From NCBI GenBank assembly GCA_001604185.1, contig LVAV01000022.1, positions 62,851 to 126,850 on the forward strand: a stretch of 64,000 bases of DNA. The letters run 5' to 3'. Numbering within the stretch: the first letter of the stretch is position 1; each line of letters starts with the position of its first letter. Made by a program: the position numbers and the translations under genes. The notes under the pieces were generated by a model. The model was not told the origin of the DNA. It searched no databases and saw only the letters and a list, made by a program, of their open reading frames with translations. Source of the DNA: Clostridiales bacterium Firm_16. GTDB lineage: Bacteria > Bacillota > Clostridia > Saccharofermentanales > Saccharofermentanaceae. Of the stretch, positions 58,759-64,000 are shown piece after piece.

Positions 58759-60054
58759 ATGAAAACAGTATATACATGCTTCTGTACGGATGTGATCCAC
58801 GACGGTCACCTGAATATCCTTCGCGAGGCGGGAAAACTGGGCAAGGTCATCGTGGGATGTCTTTCAGATGCGGCCTTGATCCGCTACAACAAGTTCCCGA
58901 CGGTGTCCCAGGAAGAAAGAGTGAAGATGTACCGTTCTCTTCCCGGTGTAGAGCAGGTAGTGATCCAGGAGAAGATGCACTACGATGACGTGATCTCACT
59001 GATCCACCCGGATTATGTGGTGCACGGTGATAACTGGAAGAACGGTCCGGAGAGTGCGATCCGTGCGCATGTCCAGAAACTTCTGGAGAAGTATGGCGGA
59101 GAACTGATCGATATTCCGTATACCTATAACGAGCAGGTCAGAAAGATCGACCTGCAGCTTCGTGAGAAACTGGCGATGCCGGAGTTCAGAAGGAAGCGTC
59201 TTCGTCAGCTGATTTCCATGACCCCTGTAGTAAAGGCTATGGAGGCTCATAGTGGCCTGACCGGTCTGATTGTGGAGAAGACTGTTGTTGAGCATGAAGG
59301 TAAACTGGACCAGTTCGACGCAATGTGGATCAGTTCTCTCTGTGACAGTACGGCCAAGGGTAAGCCGGACATCGAGCTTGTCGATATGACATCCCGTTTC
59401 CGTACCATCGACGATATTACGGAAGTGACTACAAAGCCGATCATCTTCGACGGTGATACCGGCGGACTGACCGAGCACTTCGTGTACACGGTAAGAAGCC
59501 TGGAGAAGATGGGTGTTTCGGCCGTGATCATTGAGGATAAGAAGGGGTTGAAGAAGAATTCTCTTTTCGGTACGGAAGTGAAGCAGACTCAGGCGACAAT
59601 CGAGGAATTCTCCGAGAAGATCGCCGCCGGTAAGAAGGCTCAGCTGACAGATGATTTCATGATCATTGCCAGAATCGAGAGCCTGATCCTGGAGCAGGGT
59701 ATGGAAGATGCGCTGACCCGTGCCAAAGCTTTCGTGAAGGCGGGTGCCGACGGCATCATGATCCACAGCAGAAAGAAAGATCCGGCAGAGATCCTGGAAT
59801 TCTGTGATAAGTTCCGTGAGTCAGACAGTACGACACCGATCGTGGTGGTACCGTCCAGCTTTAATGTGATCACGGAAGAAGAGCTGGCTCAGCATGGAGT
59901 GAACATCGTCATTTATGCCAACCAGCTCACGAGAAGTGCTTTTCCTGCGATGAAACAGACCGCAGAAGATATTCTGCGTTACCACCGTGCCAAGGAAGTC
60001 GATGACCGGTTGATGTCCATTAAGGAGATCATCACCCTGATCGACGAGATCTGA
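58759..60054 (+). CDS. aepX: phosphoenolpyruvate mutase with N-terminal cytidylyltransferase-like domain
   Basis: 431 residues from the ATG at 58759 (GGAGATTC upstream). Residues ~1-135 are a CTP-transferase-like domain with H-x-G-H in TDVIHDGHLNIL and SQEERVKMYRSL, but the usual late ISTT-type motif is replaced by YTYNEQVRKID, so catalysis is doubtful. Residues ~145-431 are the PEP mutase barrel: SGLTGLIVE, DSTAKGKPDIE, DGDTGG, IEDKKGLKKNSLF, IARIESLILEQG and DGIMIHSRKKDP. It makes the C-P bond, PEP -> phosphonopyruvate, pulled forward by the decarboxylase encoded next. Confidence 0.92.
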   Translation: MKTVYTCFCTDVIHDGHLNILREAGKLGKVIVGCLSDAALIRYNKFPTVSQEERVKMYRSLPGVEQVVIQEKMHYDDVISLIHPDYVVHGDNWKNGPESAIRAHVQKLLEKYGGELIDIPYTYNEQVRKIDLQLREKLAMPEFRRKRLRQLISMTPVVKAMEAHSGLTGLIVEKTVVEHEGKLDQFDAMWISSLCDSTAKGKPDIELVDMTSRFRTIDDITEVTTKPIIFDGDTGGLTEHFVYTVRSLEKMGVSAVIIEDKKGLKKNSLFGTEVKQTQATIEEFSEKIAAGKKAQLTDDFMIIARIESLILEQGMEDALTRAKAFVKAGADGIMIHSRKKDPAEILEFCDKFRESDSTTPIVVVPSSFNVITEEELAQHGVNIVIYANQLTRSAFPAMKQTAEDILRYHRAKEVDDRLMSIKEIITLIDEI

Positions 60055-60062
60055 GACGGCAT

Positions 60063-60080
60063 CGCGCCCGATATGGCGCG
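60063..60080 (+). other. short intergenic hairpin
   Basis: CGCGCC (60063-60068) and GGCGCG (60075-60080) form a perfect 6-bp stem with a 6-base loop and no T-run. It may set the ratio of the mutase and decarboxylase or protect the message end. Confidence 0.45.
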
Positions 60081-60125
60081 GAAAAACGAATACATAGCGA
60101 ATGGATGTTATGGGAGGACTAAACT

Positions 60126-61247
60126 ATGAAGGTCGAAAAACTTGTTGAAATTATTGGCTCGGATTTCTATACCGGTGTTCCGGATTCCCAGCTCAAAGCA
60201 CTTTGTAACTATCTGATGCATACATACGGTATCGATCCGCATCACCATGTGATCGCAGCAAATGAGGGTAACTGCACGGCTCTGGCGGCAGGCTACCATC
60301 TGGCTACCGGCAAGTATCCGGTGGTGTATATGCAGAATTCCGGTGAGGGCAATATCATCAACCCGGTGGCCAGCCTTCTGAACGATAAGGTCTATGCTAT
60401 CCCGATGGTTTTCGTCATCGGCTGGCGCGGTGAGCCAGGCGTACACGATGAACCGCAGCATATCTATCAGGGTGAGGTCACGGTGAAGCTTCTGGACGAT
60501 ATGGGCATTGCTAATTTTGCCATCGGTAAGGATACGACCGACGAGGAAGTCCAGGCGAAGATGGATGAGTTCCGCGGCATTCTCGAAGCCGGCAAAGACG
60601 TGGCTTTCGTGATCCGCAAGGGCGCTCTCTCTTACGATGAGAAAGTAGTCTATGAGAACGAGAATACCATGATCCGTGAAGAGATCATCCAGCATATCGT
60701 AGCAGTCAGTGAAGAGGATCCGATCATTTCCACCACAGGCAAAGCGTCGCGAGAGCTTTTCGAGACAAGAGTGGCCAACGGCCAGAGCCATAAGTACGAC
60801 TTCCTGACAGTGGGATCTATGGGACACAGTTCATCTATTGCACTTGGTGTGGCGATCAACAAGCCGGAGCAGAAGATCTGGTGTGTGGACGGCGACGGCG
60901 CGGTGCTGATGCATATGGGTTCCATGGCGGTCATGGGTGCCAACCAGCCCAGAAATCTGGTGCATATCGTTATCAATAACGGAGCCCACGAGACAGTCGG
61001 CGGTATGCCGACCGTAATGGACAGCGTAGACCTGGTCGGTGTGGCCAAGGCCTGTGGCTATCCTTATGCGGTCCGTGTGGACGATTTCGAATCACTGGAT
61101 CGTGAGCTTTCTTTGGCAAAAGCTCTGAACGAGCTTTGTTTCATTGAGGTGATGTGCTCCATTGGTGCGCGTGACGATCTGGGTCGTCCGACCACGACAG
61201 CGCTGGAGAACAAGCAGAACTTCATGGAGTATCTGAAGACTCTTTAA
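60126..61247 (+). CDS. aepY: phosphonopyruvate decarboxylase
   Basis: 373 residues, a thiamine-diphosphate enzyme. It removes CO2 from phosphonopyruvate to give phosphonoacetaldehyde, the irreversible step that makes C-P bond formation favourable. Motifs: FYTGVPDSQLKALCNYL, ANEGNCTALAAGYHLATGK (catalytic Glu), NSGEGNIINPVASL, WRGEPGVHDEPQH, then VGSMGHSSSIALG and the ThDP motif CVDGDGAVLMHMGSMAVMG with IVINNGAHETVGG. GGGAGGA precedes the ATG. Its last 26 bases overlap the 3' end of the convergent glycerophosphotransferase gene. Confidence 0.95.
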   Translation: MKVEKLVEIIGSDFYTGVPDSQLKALCNYLMHTYGIDPHHHVIAANEGNCTALAAGYHLATGKYPVVYMQNSGEGNIINPVASLLNDKVYAIPMVFVIGWRGEPGVHDEPQHIYQGEVTVKLLDDMGIANFAIGKDTTDEEVQAKMDEFRGILEAGKDVAFVIRKGALSYDEKVVYENENTMIREEIIQHIVAVSEEDPIISTTGKASRELFETRVANGQSHKYDFLTVGSMGHSSSIALGVAINKPEQKIWCVDGDGAVLMHMGSMAVMGANQPRNLVHIVINNGAHETVGGMPTVMDSVDLVGVAKACGYPYAVRVDDFESLDRELSLAKALNELCFIEVMCSIGARDDLGRPTTTALENKQNFMEYLKTL

Positions 61248-62550
61248 GGACCTTGCCCGGTTTCTCGGATTTTGAGTTTTCCGTTTTCTTAGATTCGGCC
61301 TTTAACTCATTGTATTTCTTGATGAGGTAATCGGCCATGCGTGTGGCGCCTTCGCCCTGGTAGGCCCAGGCTTCGTCGCGCACCTGATGACGGCTCTCGG
61401 TGAAGGACTGGTCTTCGATGCAGGCATCGATCATGGTCTTGAGATCCCCGCGGTTTTCCTTGGTCAGTTTCTTGCCGAGACGTGGAATGACACTTAAACC
61501 CCAGGTCGGCGTCTTCAGCCACCATGCATCATAAGGAGACGGATCAAATTCGGTGTCAGCGCAGATCACCGGCTTATCGAATACGAGAGAGAAGTCGAAG
61601 ATGACACCGGAGAAGTCGGAGATCAGGATATCGGAACGGTTCAGGACGTCGAAGTTGTCCGTATCACGGTTCCACTCCAGTTGATCGCTCTCCGGGAATT
61701 GAGCCATCAGCTTATCCATCAGTTCTTTTTCCGAAGTGAAGGACTGGGGATGCGGACGTACGATGATGTGATAGCCCGTAGCCAGAAGGTCCTTGATGAA
61801 TTCTGCGCCATAGCGGCTCAGGATGCCGCTGGTGCCCCAGGAAGGTGCCAGAAGGACGGTACGGGTAGAAGAGGTATTCTGCTCTTTCTTCGCATCGGCT
61901 TCGGCCTTGCGCTCTTTAAACTTTCTGGCTTTCTCATCCATAAAAGGACTACCGGTAAGAACCAGCTCTTTGGCGGGGAGATCACGGATCTCTTCCAGCT
62001 TTCTTGCGTCATCGATCTGGAACTGTCCCGAAAGCAGCATAGCATCGTAATAGTCGGTACCGAACATGCGGTAAGTGGTCAGCTCGGCAGGAGAGTGCGG
62101 AATGTGCACATAATACTTGACGTCTTTGGAGCGCTTCCACTGGTACACGTCTACACCCGGTGTAGTGGACAGAAGGATCGTGGCAGACAGAAAGTTCAGC
62201 TTCGCGAAAGCCTTGTTTCCTGCACCGATGAACTCGGCTTTTACGTGAGGATACTCGTTCTTGAGTACCGGATCATCTTCGGATGCAGTCATATACACGA
62301 CGTCGAAACCGCGCTGGTCCAGCTCGCGGCAGATCGGTTCGAATACGGACCAGTAACGCTTGTCATCGGAGAAGATGGCAAGGGGAATGGTCTTGCTGTC
62401 CAGGTCGGACTTGGAGCCACCGCTGAAAAGAAAACGCAGTTTGACCCACAGGCCTTTAAATACGAAACGTGCCACACCCAGAAGTCCGATGAGGATGGCG
62501 AAAAGCATGGAACCCGTACCCGGGTCGATATACAGTCTTACGATATGCAT
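61222..62550 (-). CDS. TagB/TagF-like CDP-glycerol glycerophosphotransferase family protein
   Basis: 442 residues. A short N-terminal hydrophobic segment (MLFAILIGLLGVARFVFKGLW) is followed by the GT-B-like transferase domain: VLLAPSWGTSGILSRYG, IVRPHPQSF, SDILISDFSGVIFDFSLVFDKPVICADTE (read in two blocks), matching the C-terminal half of the teichoic acid transferases. The acceptor-side HGTxxK motif is not seen; HIPHSPAEL occupies that place. Polyol-phosphate transfer to a wall or lipid acceptor is likely. The start lies 2 bases after the sulfatase-like gene stop, and the tail KTENSKSEKPGK is disordered. Confidence 0.82.
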   Translation of the reverse strand: MHIVRLYIDPGTGSMLFAILIGLLGVARFVFKGLWVKLRFLFSGGSKSDLDSKTIPLAIFSDDKRYWSVFEPICRELDQRGFDVVYMTASEDDPVLKNEYPHVKAEFIGAGNKAFAKLNFLSATILLSTTPGVDVYQWKRSKDVKYYVHIPHSPAELTTYRMFGTDYYDAMLLSGQFQIDDARKLEEIRDLPAKELVLTGSPFMDEKARKFKERKAEADAKKEQNTSSTRTVLLAPSWGTSGILSRYGAEFIKDLLATGYHIIVRPHPQSFTSEKELMDKLMAQFPESDQLEWNRDTDNFDVLNRSDILISDFSGVIFDFSLVFDKPVICADTEFDPSPYDAWWLKTPTWGLSVIPRLGKKLTKENRGDLKTMIDACIEDQSFTESRHQVRDEAWAYQGEGATRMADYLIKKYNELKAESKKTENSKSEKPGKVLKESSDTP

Positions 62551-62552
62551 GA

Positions 62553-64000
62553 TCAGTCTTCCTCCTTCTTCCAGTTGTTCTTATCGAATACATTCTGATT
62601 CGACAGGGAGTACCATTGTGTGTCTGTAAAGACGTTGCCGGAGTTGGATTCCGGTGACCAGTTATCTGTGTACAGGATGTACATCGGTTCCTTCTTGGCG
62701 TCCGGCTGGTAGATCGGATTATTGGTGAAGGGGTTCAACGGATTATCCAGGATACCGGTCATGGCCAGGGTCGGAGTATCGGCATTGGTCATGAAGGTGG
62801 TATCGGTGGTGAAGCCGGAACCGGATCCGAAATCCTTATAGAGAAGTACCGGGTTATAACCCATGGCATCTTCCGGATCGTAGATCGCATCCTTGTTCTC
62901 ACCGGTGCCGAAGAGCATGTCATCGAAGTGACCCAGGCCCCAGCCGTGGTCAGATACGATGATGATCCTCGTGTTATCGTAGGCGCCCAGTTCGCGCAGA
63001 CGATCCATCCATTTACCCAGCTGGATGAAGGCGGCCATGTTGCTCTGGTAGTGGGCCATCTGATAGGTGGTCTCCATCTTCATGGTCTTGCCGTTACAGG
63101 TGAAGCGGTCCTGGTGAGTCTTATCGTATTCACTGTTATCTACTTCGAATACCGGCTCGTAGGAAGGTTCCTGCAGCGGGATGATGTTATGGGTCGCACT
63201 GTTCTGCATCATGAGGAAAGTGTTCTTTCCTGCGGACTCGGCGGTCGTGATGGACGGCAATGCCTTAAGGACTTCGTAGGAGTTCAGGAAGGAATCCATA
63301 AGTCCATTCGGTACCACGTATTTATCGATGTTGCCGCTCTGGATCAAGGCCGTGCTGGAGGTACCCGGATGGAAGTAGATACCTGTGGAATATACGGCCG
63401 GCTGTGCGAAGAGCGGGAAGACCTTCATGAGGCTGTAGCAGAAGAAGTTTCTCTTCCAGGTGGCCTGCATGTTGTCTGCGATATCACTGGAGACACGGAA
63501 CTGACCGAACTCCGTATTATAGGTCTTGATCTGCGGATACGGATCGAAGATGGAAAGATCCGGGATCAGGCTGTATCCGGCATAAGGCGGGTCCATGACC
63601 GTGACGTCATAACCGGCCTCGGAGAAGAGGATCGGCATGGTCAGCAGGGCCTCGTTGTGTTTCTGTTTTAGAGAGACATCCGTACGCTTGTCTGAATTCT
63701 TCGGCATATAATCGTATCCGCCGAACAGCGCCGGTGCACCGACCAGAGTACGAGTACCGAAGGATACGGTATTCGGGTAATAGGTGAAGCCGTCGAACTG
63801 TTTCTCCAGAGTCGGATTCTCCTGGAAAAGATACGGGATATAAGAAGAGATAGAACGGTCGATCATGAGTACGATGACGTTCTGTCCGTCTTTGCTGAGA
63901 GTAAGTGTCGGGCGGTCATCGGCACTCTCGCTGATGACGCGGCGGATCTCCGGCATAGCGGACTGCACCTGGTAGATGTTGTATCCGGACATGGCGGCTA
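62553..64000 (-). CDS. sulfatase-family membrane protein, 5' end outside window
   Basis: At least 482 residues; the frame stays open to the window edge, and the ATG at 63992 is probably internal because a membrane region should precede it. The sulfatase fold shows NVIVLMIDRSISSYIP, a GTRTLVGAPALFGGYDYMP stretch where the Thr nucleophile is expected, TTYQMAHYQSNMAAF, and IIIVSDHGWGLGHFDDMLF with Asp-His metal ligands. It differs from the LtaS-like protein at 54161-56293 and is closer to the group found with Tag-type transferases. It is followed at once by the TagB/TagF-like gene in one operon. Confidence 0.8.
   Translation of the reverse strand, partial: AAMSGYNIYQVQSAMPEIRRVISESADDRPTLTLSKDGQNVIVLMIDRSISSYIPYLFQENPTLEKQFDGFTYYPNTVSFGTRTLVGAPALFGGYDYMPKNSDKRTDVSLKQKHNEALLTMPILFSEAGYDVTVMDPPYAGYSLIPDLSIFDPYPQIKTYNTEFGQFRVSSDIADNMQATWKRNFFCYSLMKVFPLFAQPAVYSTGIYFHPGTSSTALIQSGNIDKYVVPNGLMDSFLNSYEVLKALPSITTAESAGKNTFLMMQNSATHNIIPLQEPSYEPVFEVDNSEYDKTHQDRFTCNGKTMKMETTYQMAHYQSNMAAFIQLGKWMDRLRELGAYDNTRIIIVSDHGWGLGHFDDMLFGTGENKDAIYDPEDAMGYNPVLLYKDFGSGSGFTTDTTFMTNADTPTLAMTGILDNPLNPFTNNPIYQPDAKKEPMYILYTDNWSPESNSGNVFTDTQWYSLSNQNVFDKNNWKKEED

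Overview
The window looks like chromosomal DNA of a low-to-mid-GC anaerobic member of the Bacillota, most likely class Clostridia. Pointers are a family II pyrophosphatase with CBS and DRTGG domains, a CmpB-type membrane protein, LtaS-like sulfatases, HemZ, a type II pantothenate kinase, good AGGAGG ribosome sites and U-tract terminators. The genus cannot be fixed from sequence alone. No CRISPR array, phage, IS element or plasmid origin was seen.

Layout. 1-22.3 kb is an accessory-like stretch of short operons: a redox/flavodoxin group behind a MerR-type promoter, lipoproteins, the remains of an aminoglycoside adenylyltransferase gene, tcdA-larE, two paralogous lipoproteins, GNAT acetyltransferases, TetR and MarR regulators with visible operators, a Suppressor-of-fused domain protein, a metallophosphoesterase, and an ABC exporter with an XRE/TPR-like regulator. 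22.5-28.4 kb carries a large cysteine-ladder LRR/S-layer/DUF4214 surface protein and a MacB/FtsX-like ABC transporter. 28.5-41.4 kb is housekeeping: aspS, CBS-pyrophosphatase, a GH43 enzyme, nifS-nifU behind an Rrf2-like operator, and a LysR regulator divergent from metE-metF.

41.5-54.1 kb is a long co-directional run: diacylglycerol kinase, a hybrid histidine kinase with Hpt, a receiver-GGDEF protein, serS, a membrane-anchored unknown, phosphatidylserine synthase, pantothenate kinase, DUF1624, DUF3810 and hemZ. The histidine kinase and the receiver-GGDEF protein can be read as one phosphorelay that sets c-di-GMP.

54.1-64 kb is the most interesting part. A plus-strand cassette encodes a winged-helix/LicC-like nucleotidyltransferase, a 2-aminoethylphosphonate (AEP) transaminase, a PEP mutase with an N-terminal cytidylyltransferase-like domain, and phosphonopyruvate decarboxylase. 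This is a complete set for PEP -> phosphonopyruvate -> phosphonoacetaldehyde -> AEP -> CMP-AEP. It is flanked on the minus strand by an LtaS-like sulfatase, a TagB/TagF-like glycerophosphotransferase and a second sulfatase-like protein cut by the window end. I infer a pathway that activates AEP and puts it on a surface polymer or lipid. The transferase partner and the regulation by the fused winged helix are the unproven and possibly new parts.
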